Shown one piece after another: positions 42,419 through 51,047 of a DNA stretch of 51,053 bases (position 1 is its first letter; each line of letters starts with the position of its first letter). Where the stretch lies: positions 1 through 51,053 of the forward strand of contig CALVOX010000008.1 in NCBI GenBank assembly GCA_944350425.1, written 5' to 3'. Source of the DNA: an uncultured Bacilli bacterium. Lineage in GTDB: Bacteria; Bacillota_I; Bacilli_A; RFN20; CAG-826. The notes under the pieces are model-generated. The model made no database searches. It saw only the letters and a list, made by a program, of their open reading frames with translations, and was not told the origin of the DNA. Position numbers and translations under genes: made by a program.

Positions 42419-43999
42419 TTAAACTAATGGTGCAATAATTCTTAAAAATGACCAATATAATCTTCTAAAGAAAGATGCTCTAACATAATGATTCATATCT
42501 TGTTTTGTACCAACTTCTACCATTTTTAAGAATGATGATTTCATTTTTTCAATTTCTTTAGAGTTTGCAATAAAGACGCAATTTTCAAAATGTAAATATA
42601 ACGATCTAAAATCGAAGTTACAAGTTCCAGTTAGAACTCGTTTATCATCAACGATAATAATCTTTTCATGATTAAAACCAGGGGTATATTCAACAATAGT
42701 AATACCTGCTAACATTAATTCAGCATAATAAGATCTTGTAACTTGGAAAACCATCTTTTTATCTGGAATTCCTGGAGTAACAATTACTACTTTTACTCCG
42801 CTTTTTGAAGCACTACATAAAGCTGTAATTAAATCAGAATCAGGAACTAGATAAGGTGTTGAAAGGTAAATATAATCTTTTGCGCTATTAATTAGTTTCA
42901 AATAGACAGTTTTGCTAATATCTTCAGAATCAAAAGGAATATCAGAAAATGGTTGTAAAAAACATTTATTATCTTCAATTTGATAATCTATTAAATCTTT
43001 ATTTGCTTCATAATAATATTGTTTAAAATCGATTAGTTTTCGAATAACAATACCATAAGAAATTAGAAATGACATCGTTAAACCATCAACAGCTTTCCCT
43101 TTTATTCTTATAAAATTATCCTTCCAATAACCAAATCTTTGTATTTTATTAATATATTCATCAGCTAAATTAGCTCCACCAGTAAATCCAACAATACCAT
43201 CAATTACAATAATCTTTTTATGATCTCTTGAATTTTGCCTAATATTCATCGTTGGTGAAATTCTATTAAAAGAATAACATTCTATACCATCTTTTCTTAC
43301 TTTTTTATAAAAGAAAGTAGGAATTTTCATCGATGTTCCAAAATCATCATAAATAAAGATGATTTTTACACCTTCTTTAACTTTTTCTTTTAATATTTCA
43401 TAAATCGAATCAAACATTTCACCTTTCTCGATGATGAAAAACTCGAGAAAAATAAATCTTTTTGCTTTCTTTAATTCTTCTAAAATAACTGGAAAACCTT
43501 CTTCTCCACTTGCATAGTAAGTAAGATCAGATTCGTTATATAAATTAAAACTATTAAAATCGATATATTTAGAAATACTTGCTGCATCTCGATCGATTTC
43601 TTCAAGTTCATGGATAACATTAGAATCATCTGGAATCAAACGTTCGATTTCTTTTCTAATTGGGTTATTTATTTGCTTTAATCTTCTTTTTGTGGTCATT
43701 TTATGAGCAAAAAGTAAGTACAATATGGCTCCAACAAAAGGTAAAACAAGCAAAACCGTTAGCCATGAGACTTTGTAATCTATTCCAACTTTTGTATTAG
43801 CTATAAATATTGATAGCACTAAATCTAACACATAGATAATGATGAATGGGATAACAATATAATAACCAGTAACATTAAAATTAATTAATGCAAAGCAAAG
43901 CAAAATAAAAAGTGAAGTTTCAAGCAAAAATGCTAACAAAACTAAAATAAATCTAATGTGTAAATTCATCTTTTTTCTATTTTTCTTTGCTTTTTCCAT
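42419..43999 (-). CDS. cls: Cardiolipin synthase
   Basis: A phospholipase-D-family enzyme that condenses two phosphatidylglycerols to cardiolipin. The 526 residues comprise two N-terminal transmembrane helices (about 15-62), then two HKD motifs: HKKIIVID-x-GGAN (about 257-275) and HEKIIIVDDKRVLTGTCNFD (about 441-460). The length and N-terminal anchor are typical. It lies between a HAD phosphatase and the YlmH-like gene in a minus-strand run with tiny gaps. Confidence 0.95.
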   Translation of the reverse strand: MEKAKKNRKKMNLHIRFILVLLAFLLETSLFILLCFALINFNVTGYYIVIPFIIIYVLDLVLSIFIANTKVGIDYKVSWLTVLLVLPFVGAILYLLFAHKMTTKRRLKQINNPIRKEIERLIPDDSNVIHELEEIDRDAASISKYIDFNSFNLYNESDLTYYASGEEGFPVILEELKKAKRFIFLEFFIIEKGEMFDSIYEILKEKVKEGVKIIFIYDDFGTSMKIPTFFYKKVRKDGIECYSFNRISPTMNIRQNSRDHKKIIVIDGIVGFTGGANLADEYINKIQRFGYWKDNFIRIKGKAVDGLTMSFLISYGIVIRKLIDFKQYYYEANKDLIDYQIEDNKCFLQPFSDIPFDSEDISKTVYLKLINSAKDYIYLSTPYLVPDSDLITALCSASKSGVKVVIVTPGIPDKKMVFQVTRSYYAELMLAGITIVEYTPGFNHEKIIIVDDKRVLTGTCNFDFRSLYLHFENCVFIANSKEIEKMKSSFLKMVEVGTKQDMNHYVRASFFRRLYWSFLRIIAPLV

Positions 44000-44003
44000 A
44001 AAA

Positions 44004-44657
44004 TTAATTATTAAAATTTAAAATATAGTTCAATATTTGATCATAAGAAGAAACGACTTTGGCGCCGGTTTCTTCTAAAACTTTTTTTGAGTTATGTCCT
44101 TGATCAAAAAGCAAAACATTAACTCCTAAAACTTTACTTACATCATAATCATGTAAAGTATCACCAATCATCAAGGTATTTTCACAATTTAAATTATGTC
44201 TTACAGCGAATTCTTTGCCATATTCGCCTTTTCCTTTTGCATCTTTCTTACTCGAAGCTATTAATTCATCAAAATAAGATAAAATTCCTAAAAAATCTAA
44301 TTGTTTTTTTAATAGATTAATTTCGGTCGCACTTAATATATAAAGATTGAATCCTTTTTCTTTTAATTTTTCTAAAGTTTCAATTGCTCCTGGAAAAAGA
44401 TGGGCTTCATCACGTTGTCTTTTCTCGTATTCACTAAAAAATTCTTCGTTTATCTTATGATAAATACCATTATTATCTTTTAAACCAAGTCTTTTATAGT
44501 AATCGCTTACTGGATGAACAAATAAATTTTTATATTCGTCAAAAGTTAAGTTAATGTTTGATCCAAGTGATTTAAAAATGTAATGTTCTATCTCGAAACA
44601 AAGATAACCATCATCAATTAAAGTTCCATTAAAATCAAAAATAATATTTTTTAACAT
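44004..44657 (-). CDS. HAD-superfamily hydrolase
   Basis: A 217-residue HAD phosphatase: motif I is IIFDFNGTLIDD (nucleophile Asp8; DFNGT instead of DFDGT, still the second Asp position replaced by Asn), motif II is ILSATE, motif III is a lysine near SSKKDAKGKGEYG, and motif IV is IGDTLHDYDVS. The DFNGT variant is notable because the second Asp is normally the general acid/base; the family also contains non-hydrolytic or altered members. It lies 1-4 nt from both neighbours. Substrate unknown. Confidence 0.78.
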   Translation of the reverse strand: MLKNIIFDFNGTLIDDGYLCFEIEHYIFKSLGSNINLTFDEYKNLFVHPVSDYYKRLGLKDNNGIYHKINEEFFSEYEKRQRDEAHLFPGAIETLEKLKEKGFNLYILSATEINLLKKQLDFLGILSYFDELIASSKKDAKGKGEYGKEFAVRHNLNCENTLMIGDTLHDYDVSKVLGVNVLLFDQGHNSKKVLEETGAKVVSSYDQILNYILNFNN

Positions 44658-44658
44658 A

Positions 44659-45783
44659 CTATTTTCCTTTATTTAATTTCTTAAGCAAACTATCAAGAAT
44701 TTTCTTATGCTTAATTAATAAATAACCATTTTCTGGTGTAGGGTTCTTAGAAAATTCAAGGCTATCTAATGTTAATAAATGATTAATACCATCAAAAACA
44801 TCATCTAAGGAAGTATCTGTTTCATTTCCTTCGTTCAAATCGCTTAAAAGAGAGAATAAGAATAACTTAGTTTCATCGTCTTTTTCGCTTTTTAATAAAT
44901 TCAAAGCTTTTAAAGAAATAGAATTTATTAAATCTTCTCTTGTATCTAAAAAAGCTTCTACCTTAACTTCCTTTTTATCTGGTATTTCAGTCTTTGGTTC
45001 TTCTACACTCTCAGTTTCTTCCTCTTCGGTTGAATCAGAAAATTCAGCAAATTCTTCATAATGAGCAACTTTAGGAGTTTCAGCAGGTTTTATTTCACCT
45101 ATTTCCTCATGGCTTTCTTCCTTAGTTTCCTCTTGCTCTACTTTTTCTTCTCCATTGAAATATAAAGCCTCTTCTAAAGAACTAGCATCTTCATGATTTT
45201 CCTCGTTATATAAATCGACGTCAATATTTTGTTCAGAAACATGAGTATCGTCAGTTAAATTTTCTTCCACGTGTAAATCTTCTTTATTTTGTTCTATATT
45301 TTCGCTTTCATTTGTTTCCACGTTATAATCATCAGAAACGATAATATCGCTATTTTCAAATTCATCATCAGTAATTAAAGTTGGATCAACTTCTTCTTTT
45401 GATTCTTCTTTAACTTCTTTTTCTTCTTCCTCGTGGTAGAAAGTTTGATTATCTATTGAAACTGGCTTATCTTCAAATTCTTCTTTATTATCAAAATCAG
45501 AGAACAAATTCATTGGTTCTTCCTCAATTTTAACTTTTGGAGCTTCTTCCTTTTTGTCATTACGATTAAACATTTTATCGTGAGTTAAGTCAAATAACTC
45601 TTCTCCTCCACAAAAAGGGCAAACATCCTTGTTTTCAAAGATTCTACCGCAACTTAAACATCTATAAGTCGTAGTTTCAATGTTATCTCCTAATTCAACA
45701 ATTTTAGATGAATCACTTCCGCAAATAGGACAAACATCGTTTTGATCGATAATTTGACCGCATACTAAGCATTGATATTTCAT
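44659..45783 (-). CDS. Zinc-ribbon protein with long acidic linker, unknown
   Basis: A 374-residue protein of three parts. Residues 1-60 hold two rubredoxin-like zinc ribbons: C5-x2-C8/C18-x2-C21 and C42-x2-C45/C55-x2-C58. Residues about 75-275 are low-complexity and very acidic (E/D-rich, likely disordered). Residues about 280-374 form a helical domain starting near EAFLDTREDLINSISLKAL. I recognise no family. The next gene starts 2 nt later, so it may be cotranscribed with the HAD phosphatase and cls. A ribosome- or DNA-associated zinc protein is possible, but no function can be assigned. Confidence 0.75.
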   Translation of the reverse strand: MKYQCLVCGQIIDQNDVCPICGSDSSKIVELGDNIETTTYRCLSCGRIFENKDVCPFCGGEELFDLTHDKMFNRNDKKEEAPKVKIEEEPMNLFSDFDNKEEFEDKPVSIDNQTFYHEEEEKEVKEESKEEVDPTLITDDEFENSDIIVSDDYNVETNESENIEQNKEDLHVEENLTDDTHVSEQNIDVDLYNEENHEDASSLEEALYFNGEEKVEQEETKEESHEEIGEIKPAETPKVAHYEEFAEFSDSTEEEETESVEEPKTEIPDKKEVKVEAFLDTREDLINSISLKALNLLKSEKDDETKLFLFSLLSDLNEGNETDTSLDDVFDGINHLLTLDSLEFSKNPTPENGYLLIKHKKILDSLLKKLNKGK

Positions 45784-45905
45784 TTGTTCTCCTCCATTTT
45801 TATTTGTTTCTCAAATAGTTATTATCTTAAATAAAAATGTAAATTAAATTCCTAAAAATTATTATAACATTGTAGTTTTAAAACAAAGAAAAGAAATTTA
45901 AAAGT

Positions 45906-47195
45906 CTAGATATTTTTGTTATGTTCTTTCATAAAATCTTCAATATCTTTTATTTCTTTAATAATAGATTCGCTTAAATTATAACCACCTTTTTTAGTAA
46001 CTAATATGTCGTCTTCAATTCTTATACCAATTCCGTATTCTTTAAAATATAAGCCAGGTTCATCAGAAATAACATGGCCTTCTTTTAAAGGAATATCAGA
46101 ATGTTTTAACTCTAAATTTTCTAAACATGCACTAACATCATGAGTATCTAAGCCAATAAAATGAGAAACGCTATGATAGTAAACATCCTTTATATCTTCT
46201 TTATTTTTAATTAATTTAGCCTTTAAACATTTTTCTGCTAAAAAATCTTTTGCTAAATTATTAAGTTCTCTTAAAGTCATACCGACTTTAACTTTTTTAA
46301 TAATCATTTTATTGCAATCTAAAACTATTTGATAAATTGTTTTTTCTAAATCGTTAAATTTGCCATTAACAGGGTATGTTCTTGAAATATCAGCACAATA
46401 CCCATTATGTTTTGAGCCTAAATCAAATAAGATTAAACCTCCATCTTTAAGTTCCCCTGCTCCTTCGCTATAATGCAAACAGCAAGCATTTTCACCACTT
46501 GATGAAATTGTAGGAAAAGAAGGTTTAGAGTTATCATAATTCTTAATAAAATAATTAAATAATGCGGCCATCTGGTATTCTTTCTTACCTGGAGCAATAT
46601 TTTTCATTAATTCTTGTAAAGCTAAATCAGTCTTTTTGATTGCTTTTTTAAATTCACAAATTTCAGCTTCACTTTTTACCATTCTTAAAGAAGCGATAAA
46701 TTGATAAATATTTAAAACATTAATAAGATCTCCAAAATGAGAGATAATATCTTTTTTTAAATTATTTGTTGAGTATTCTTCTTTAATTTTTAATTCGCTA
46801 TCTAAATCTAAATAAATATTTTTATAGACTTTTGATTTAATAGCAAGCTCAAAGTCAGATTCAAATTGAGTTGTATTTAAAATATTTTCAACTCCGCTAA
46901 GTTTTCTTGCTTCATCAATAGTTAATCTTTTACCAGTCCATTTTTCAACAAGTGGATCATAAGGCAAAACATAAAGAGTTTCGGTAATGATTCCGTTTTC
47001 TTTTTTAATCAATAATACTGAACCTTCTTGTTCAATATTAGTTAAATATTTAAAGTTATGATTAGATTCAAAATCATAATCTTCGTCTTCACTAAACTTC
47101 TTAGGAACACCTGAAAACAATAATACAATCGAATCTTCTTTTACTAAATCAATTAATTTATTTCTTCTAAGTAAAATTTCACTCGCCTCTATCAT
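45906..47195 (-). CDS. pepP: Xaa-Pro aminopeptidase (M24B, PepP-like)
   Basis: A 429-residue metallopeptidase cleaving Xaa-Pro bonds. N-terminal creatinase-N domain with the FSGVPKKFSEDEDYDFE segment, then a catalytic pita-bread domain with the metal ligands LILFDLGSKHNGYCADISR (two Asp), HFIGLDTHD (His), VISDEPGLYF (Glu) and GIGIRIEDDI (Glu). The two Asp, His, Glu and Glu pattern is complete. Compared with the 583-residue form at 19606 it is the standard short type. It lies 1 nt from mrp, in the yigZ-mrp-pepP-like run. Confidence 0.93.
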   Translation of the reverse strand: MIEASEILLRRNKLIDLVKEDSIVLLFSGVPKKFSEDEDYDFESNHNFKYLTNIEQEGSVLLIKKENGIITETLYVLPYDPLVEKWTGKRLTIDEARKLSGVENILNTTQFESDFELAIKSKVYKNIYLDLDSELKIKEEYSTNNLKKDIISHFGDLINVLNIYQFIASLRMVKSEAEICEFKKAIKKTDLALQELMKNIAPGKKEYQMAALFNYFIKNYDNSKPSFPTISSSGENACCLHYSEGAGELKDGGLILFDLGSKHNGYCADISRTYPVNGKFNDLEKTIYQIVLDCNKMIIKKVKVGMTLRELNNLAKDFLAEKCLKAKLIKNKEDIKDVYYHSVSHFIGLDTHDVSACLENLELKHSDIPLKEGHVISDEPGLYFKEYGIGIRIEDDILVTKKGGYNLSESIIKEIKDIEDFMKEHNKNI

Positions 47196-47196
47196 A

Positions 47197-48024
47197 TTAC
47201 TTATTATTCAAGACTTCTAAAGCCTCGATTGCTCCTTCAATCTCTTTAGATTCAATAAATTCTATTTTTCCTTTGTCAACTGCTGTTGCATTTTCTCCAT
47301 TTAATGGAAGTTTAGCAAGAAGTTTAATATTTTCTTCTTTAACTAAAGTTTCAACATTATCTACACCAAAAGGATTAAATTTTTCATGGCACGAAGGACA
47401 TTCAACATAAGCCATATTTTCAACTAATCCGATTACATTAATATTCATCATTTTAGCCATATTAATTTGTTTTTTAACAATTAAAGAAACTAAATCTTGT
47501 GGTGTTGAAACAATGATAATTCCTTCAAGAGGAATAGATTGGAATGCAGTTAAAGTAACATCCCCAGTTCCTGGAGGCATATCGATTAATAAATAATCTA
47601 ATTCTTCCCATAAAACGTCAACATAAAATTGTGATAATAAAGAAGAGATTAAAGTGCCTCTCCAAATAATAGGATCATCTTCATGGGCTAATAGAAGATT
47701 TGATGAAACCATCTTAATTCCAGTAGGTGTTACATAAGGGAAAATTAAAGAATGTCCATCACCTTCTAAATTTCCATGAACATTAAATGCTTTAGGAATA
47801 GAAGGCCCTGTGATATCACCATCTAAAATTCCTACTTTATATCCTTTTTTATTTAAAGTAGAAGCAAGTAAAGAGGTGACAAAACTTTTACCAACTCCGC
47901 CTTTTCCTGAAACTACGCCAATAATATGTTTTATTTTATTTAAAGAGTTAGTTTCAAGCATTTTAACTCTATGATCGCAATTTTCAGCGCAATCTTTGCA
48001 GTTTGAATTACAATTTTCAGCCAT
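47197..48024 (-). CDS. Mrp/NBP35-family P-loop ATPase, Fe-S cluster carrier
   Basis: A 275-residue ATPase that carries Fe-S clusters to target proteins. It starts with a short Cys-rich tail (C5, C9, C12, C16), unlike standard bacterial Mrp and closer to Nbp35-type proteins. The P-loop is VSGKGGVGKS (about 37-46), then the deviant Walker motif GILDGDITGPS, LIDMPPGTGD and a VECPSCHEKF C-x2-C that binds the bridging cluster. It starts within the end of yigZ (8-nt overlap), so the two are translationally coupled. A carrier for the many Fe-S enzymes of this window is a reasonable inference. Confidence 0.92.
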   Translation of the reverse strand: MAENCNSNCKDCAENCDHRVKMLETNSLNKIKHIIGVVSGKGGVGKSFVTSLLASTLNKKGYKVGILDGDITGPSIPKAFNVHGNLEGDGHSLIFPYVTPTGIKMVSSNLLLAHEDDPIIWRGTLISSLLSQFYVDVLWEELDYLLIDMPPGTGDVTLTAFQSIPLEGIIIVSTPQDLVSLIVKKQINMAKMMNINVIGLVENMAYVECPSCHEKFNPFGVDNVETLVKEENIKLLAKLPLNGENATAVDKGKIEFIESKEIEGAIEALEVLNNK

Positions 48025-48631
48025 TTATTTCATTCCTTTCTAAATAATCTTTTATATCAATTAATTTTAATTTTAGTAAATATTTATCATTTAACTCTTC
48101 AAAATTAAAATCCAAATCAACAATAAATGTAATTACTATTTTATCACTAAAAGAAGTATTAACTACATTAAAATGATTAACTTTTAAATAATTTTTAAAA
48201 GTATCATAAATATCATAATCTAATTCAATACTTACTTCTTTTTTTGGTACTAATTCAATTAATGTTGCTTTTTTAAAAACTTCTTCAAAAGCTTTAACAT
48301 AGGTTCTAAGAAGTCTTCCTGAACCTAATAAAATTCCTCCAAAATAGCGAATAACAATAACTCCAACATTAGTTAAAGAATTCTTTTCTAAAGAAGTAAG
48401 TAATGGCATTCCGGCACTACCTTTAGGTTCTCCGTCATCACTTCCTTTTTTATTATTATTAATAATATATGCATAGCAAAAATGTCTTGCTTTAGGGTTA
48501 TTCTTTTTAAGGTTATCTAAAAATTTATTAAATTCGTCTAAAGAATTAACATTAATTAGATAAGCAATAAACCTAGATTTATCAACAATAATCTCGTTTA
48601 CAACTACTTCATTAATCGTTTTTTTCATCAC
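48017..48631 (-). CDS. YigZ/IMPACT-family protein
   Basis: A 204-residue protein with the UPF0029 N-domain: RFIAYLINVNS, ARHFCYAYIINNN, DDGEPKGSAGMPLL and VIVIRYFGGILLGSGRL, all family hallmarks, followed by the C-terminal DUF1949-like domain. The eukaryotic relative IMPACT regulates GCN2; the bacterial role is unknown. It ends in TGA, one clear sign that UGA is a stop codon here. First gene of the yigZ-mrp-peptidase run; its last 8 nt overlap mrp. Confidence 0.9.
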   Translation of the reverse strand: MMKKTINEVVVNEIIVDKSRFIAYLINVNSLDEFNKFLDNLKKNNPKARHFCYAYIINNNKKGSDDGEPKGSAGMPLLTSLEKNSLTNVGVIVIRYFGGILLGSGRLLRTYVKAFEEVFKKATLIELVPKKEVSIELDYDIYDTFKNYLKVNHFNVVNTSFSDKIVITFIVDLDFNFEELNDKYLLKLKLIDIKDYLERNEING

Positions 48632-48663
48632 CTAAAAATTATAACAAAAAATTAATTATTATC

Positions 48664-48692
48664 TTAGTTTATTAATCAAGATATATTATAAT
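48664..48692 (+). promoter_or_regulatory. Leaderless promoter of the CPBP gene
   Basis: A perfect TATAAT (48687-48692) ends 6 nt before the ATG at 48699. With normal spacing, transcription starts at or beside the A of the ATG, so the mRNA is probably leaderless; no Shine-Dalgarno sequence is present. The -35 is weak (TTAGTT, 48664-48669). Confidence 0.6.
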
Positions 48693-48698
48693 TTCTTT

Positions 48699-49568
48699 AT
48701 GGCAGAGAAACGAAAATGTGAAAAATGTGGGTTACTTATCGATGATGATATGGAATATTGCCCATATTGTGGATATAAACAAGAAAAAATTATTGTAGAA
48801 GATAAAGAAACTACAAAAGTCGAAAAGAAAGAATCTTTATTACATTTCCCTTCTAGAGTTATTAATTTACCTAATTTTAAAAATATTACCTTATTTCTTG
48901 TAGGCTTTATTGGTTTGCAATTAATTTCTTTATTTTTAAGTTTAATATTAGTTTCTATTAATCCTTATTTAGGTTATTTTTCAAGTGAAGGAACGGCTTT
49001 ACTTAATTTTTCAACTTATTTAATCGTTTTTGGTATTCTAATTTTAATTATTGGTAAAGAATTTAGTCAGATATTTCCTGATTTTAAAAAAGGGAGAACC
49101 TATTTATATGGAATAACTTATGGGTTAATGTTAATCGTTATTTCTTCAATCGTTTCAAATATATTCCATCTTATTTTTAGCATTGATAGTTCAAATAATA
49201 ATCAGCAACAAATTGAATCGGTTACAACGCTTTTCCCAATTGCTTCAACTCTTATTTTTGGTATTGTTGGACCAATATGTGAAGAATTTACATATCGTTT
49301 AGGTTTATTTTCACCTTTAGTTAAAAGATTAAAACCGGTTTTTGCTTACATAATTGTTGCTTTAATCTTTGGATTTTTACATTTTGATTTTACTGTACTT
49401 ATTTTAGGTGATACTAACTCTCTAATTAACGAATTAGTTAATATTCCTTCTTATGTTGTTTCGGGATTACTACTTACATATTTCTATCATAAAGAAGGTA
49501 TTGTTGCCTCTTCTTTTGCACATATTACTAATAACTTATTTTCGCTTATCGTAACTTTATTATTATAG
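48699..49568 (+). CDS. CPBP-family intramembrane protease with zinc ribbon
   Basis: A 289-residue membrane protein. An N-terminal zinc ribbon (CEKCG ... CPYCG, residues about 6-25) and a charged linker precede about eight transmembrane helices. The CPBP/Abi (CAAX protease) motifs are visible: EEFTYR (E-E-x3-R) near 193-198, FGFLHFDF (F-x3-H) and a late HITNN. Such proteins cleave within membranes or process peptides; some relate to bacteriocin self-immunity. The zinc-ribbon fusion is common in low-GC Gram-positives. No Shine-Dalgarno sequence; probably leaderless. Confidence 0.88.
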   Translation: MAEKRKCEKCGLLIDDDMEYCPYCGYKQEKIIVEDKETTKVEKKESLLHFPSRVINLPNFKNITLFLVGFIGLQLISLFLSLILVSINPYLGYFSSEGTALLNFSTYLIVFGILILIIGKEFSQIFPDFKKGRTYLYGITYGLMLIVISSIVSNIFHLIFSIDSSNNNQQQIESVTTLFPIASTLIFGIVGPICEEFTYRLGLFSPLVKRLKPVFAYIIVALIFGFLHFDFTVLILGDTNSLINELVNIPSYVVSGLLLTYFYHKEGIVASSFAHITNNLFSLIVTLLL

Positions 49569-49571
49569 TTT

Positions 49572-50492
49572 ATGGAAACAAAAAAATATTTATTTATTAA
49601 TAATTTAACTTTAAAAATTATCGGAACAATCCTTATGACTTTATCGCATATAGGATTATTTCTTTCTTTATTTTATGCTGATAGTAGTGATCATACTATT
49701 TTCATAATCTCTAATTTATTTACTTATATTGGATCATTAGCTTTTCCTATTTTTGTTTTCTTAATATTAGAAGGTATAAATAAAACTTCTAATATTAAGA
49801 AATATCTTCTTAGAATGGTAATAATGGCCTTAATTATTGCTATCGCTATTCCGATTATATCAATAATTACTTCAAGTTTATCTTCTTCAAGTTTGGATAT
49901 AATTTCCTTAATTACTAAATTTGGTAATATTTTTATTGATTTAAGTTTATATATTGTTATTTCTATTTTAATTAAAAATATTAAAGATAAAAATAAATAT
50001 GATTTTATTTCGATACTTGCTCTAATAATTATCTTCATTTTTTATTTAGTAACATACTTAATGAAGATAGAAGTTATTGAAGTTAATTCTTCTTTATATT
50101 TATATATTGGTGCATTAATGCCTCAATATTCAATCTTTGGTTTGATTTTATTTTTAGTTTCTAAACTAGCTTTTTATTTATACGAGAAAAAAGTTAATGC
50201 TCTTGACCCTAACTTTAAAGAAACAAATGCTTCTAGATTCTATTTATCCAAAAATATAATTTATTGCATATTGCTTGTAATCTTTTCTATTTTATCTTAC
50301 ATTTTTACTTACATAGGAAATTACTTAGGAGTTGACAACGTAGTTTCTACTTATATCTTACTTGCATCAATATTTATTGTATTTTATAACTATAAGTTAG
50401 GATATAAGTCAAAGATAATAAAATATAGTTTTTATGTTTATTATCCGCTCCATATCGTTCTTATTTACTTAATATTTATTTTAATGATTTAA
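49572..50492 (+). CDS. TraX-like membrane protein
   Basis: A 306-residue protein with about eight to nine transmembrane helices. The start MTLSHIGLFLSLFY, the LAFPIFVFLILEGINKT segment, KKYLLRMVIMALI and the C-terminal FYVYYPLHIVLIY match the TraX family, named for the F-plasmid pilin N-acetyltransferase but widespread on chromosomes with unknown acyltransferase-like roles. It starts 3 nt after the CPBP gene, so the two are an operon, and it ends 12 nt before thioredoxin. Conjugation genes are absent, so transfer function is unlikely here. Confidence 0.82.
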   Translation: METKKYLFINNLTLKIIGTILMTLSHIGLFLSLFYADSSDHTIFIISNLFTYIGSLAFPIFVFLILEGINKTSNIKKYLLRMVIMALIIAIAIPIISIITSSLSSSSLDIISLITKFGNIFIDLSLYIVISILIKNIKDKNKYDFISILALIIIFIFYLVTYLMKIEVIEVNSSLYLYIGALMPQYSIFGLILFLVSKLAFYLYEKKVNALDPNFKETNASRFYLSKNIIYCILLVIFSILSYIFTYIGNYLGVDNVVSTYILLASIFIVFYNYKLGYKSKIIKYSFYVYYPLHIVLIYLIFILMI

Positions 50493-50504
50493 AAGGAGGA
50501 AAAT

Positions 50505-50813
50505 ATGTTAATACATTTAGAAAAGAATCAAAATTTATTAGATTTAGTTAAAGAAGGTACAGTTTTAGTCGATTTCTTCGCTACATGGTGTGGACCATGC
50601 AAAATGCTTGCTCCAGAACTTGAAGATTACGCTGAACAAAATCCTAATGTTACAGTAATTAAAATTGATGTTGATGAACATCAAAATGAAGCTGCTAAAT
50701 TCAATATTCGTAGCGTTCCAACATTACTTGTCTTTAAAAATGGTTCTTTAGTTAAAGAAACAGCAGGTTATAGAGACGTTGATGGATTAAAAGATTTAGT
50801 TGATAATGCTTAA
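50505..50813 (+). CDS. trxA: Thioredoxin
   Basis: A 102-residue disulfide reductase with the active site FFATWCGPCKM (WCGPC at about 29-33), the cis-Pro loop VPTLL and the C-terminal helix, all standard. AAAGGAGG lies 7 nt upstream of the ATG. It follows the TraX-like gene by 12 nt and is probably the last gene of that transcript. Confidence 0.97.
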   Translation: MLIHLEKNQNLLDLVKEGTVLVDFFATWCGPCKMLAPELEDYAEQNPNVTVIKIDVDEHQNEAAKFNIRSVPTLLVFKNGSLVKETAGYRDVDGLKDLVDNA

Positions 50814-50819
50814 TTAATT

Positions 50820-50845
50820 ATGAGGCTCAAATATTTGAGCCTCAT
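50820..50845 (+). terminator. Terminator after trxA
   Basis: ATGAGGCTCAAAT and its complement form a perfect 26-bp palindrome; a modest T-rich stretch (ATTATTTT) follows. Confidence 0.8.
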
Positions 50846-50862
50846 ATTATTTTAAAAAATGG

Positions 50863-50891
50863 TTGATTTAAAACCTCTTCTTTGATATATT
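50863..50891 (+). promoter_or_regulatory. Promoter of tRNA-Gly
   Basis: TTGATT (50863-50868), a 17-nt spacer and TATATT (50886-50891). The hexamers are identical to those of the infC promoter. It lies about 10 nt before the tRNA 5' end. Confidence 0.7.
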
Positions 50892-50901
50892 ATTTAGGCG
50901 C

Positions 50902-50975
50902 GCAGGTGTAGTTTAATGGTAGAGCATCAGCCTTCCAAGCTGATTACGCGGGTTCGATTCCCGTCACCTGCTCCA
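50902..50975 (+). tRNA. tRNA-Gly (anticodon UCC)
   Basis: Cloverleaf with acceptor GCAGGTG/CACCTGC, anticodon stem TCAGC/GCTGA with loop CTTCCAA (anticodon TCC), and T-loop TTCGATT. Encoded CCA at 50973-50975. Confidence 0.97.
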
Positions 50976-50987
50976 TATAAAGTGAAA

Positions 50988-51047
50988 TTACCCCCAAAAG
51001 TTGCACAAAATGTGATTATTATGTAATGTGTAACAAAGGGGGTTTTT
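50988..51047. repeat. Possible insertion-sequence end with imperfect inverted repeat
   Basis: ACCCCC...GTTGCACA and TGTGTAAC...GGGGGT form an imperfect inverted repeat around a short AT-rich spacer. The inverted repeat would pair the ribosome binding site of the following ATG. Together with the truncated ORF start it looks like the 5' end of a transposase gene and its IS boundary, but the gene lies outside the window. Confidence 0.3.

Noticed and set aside
49724-50038. Minus-strand ORF of 104 codons within the TraX-like gene
   Set aside because: Antisense shadow with low-complexity I/L/K content and no start signal; the plus-strand frame has clear family motifs.
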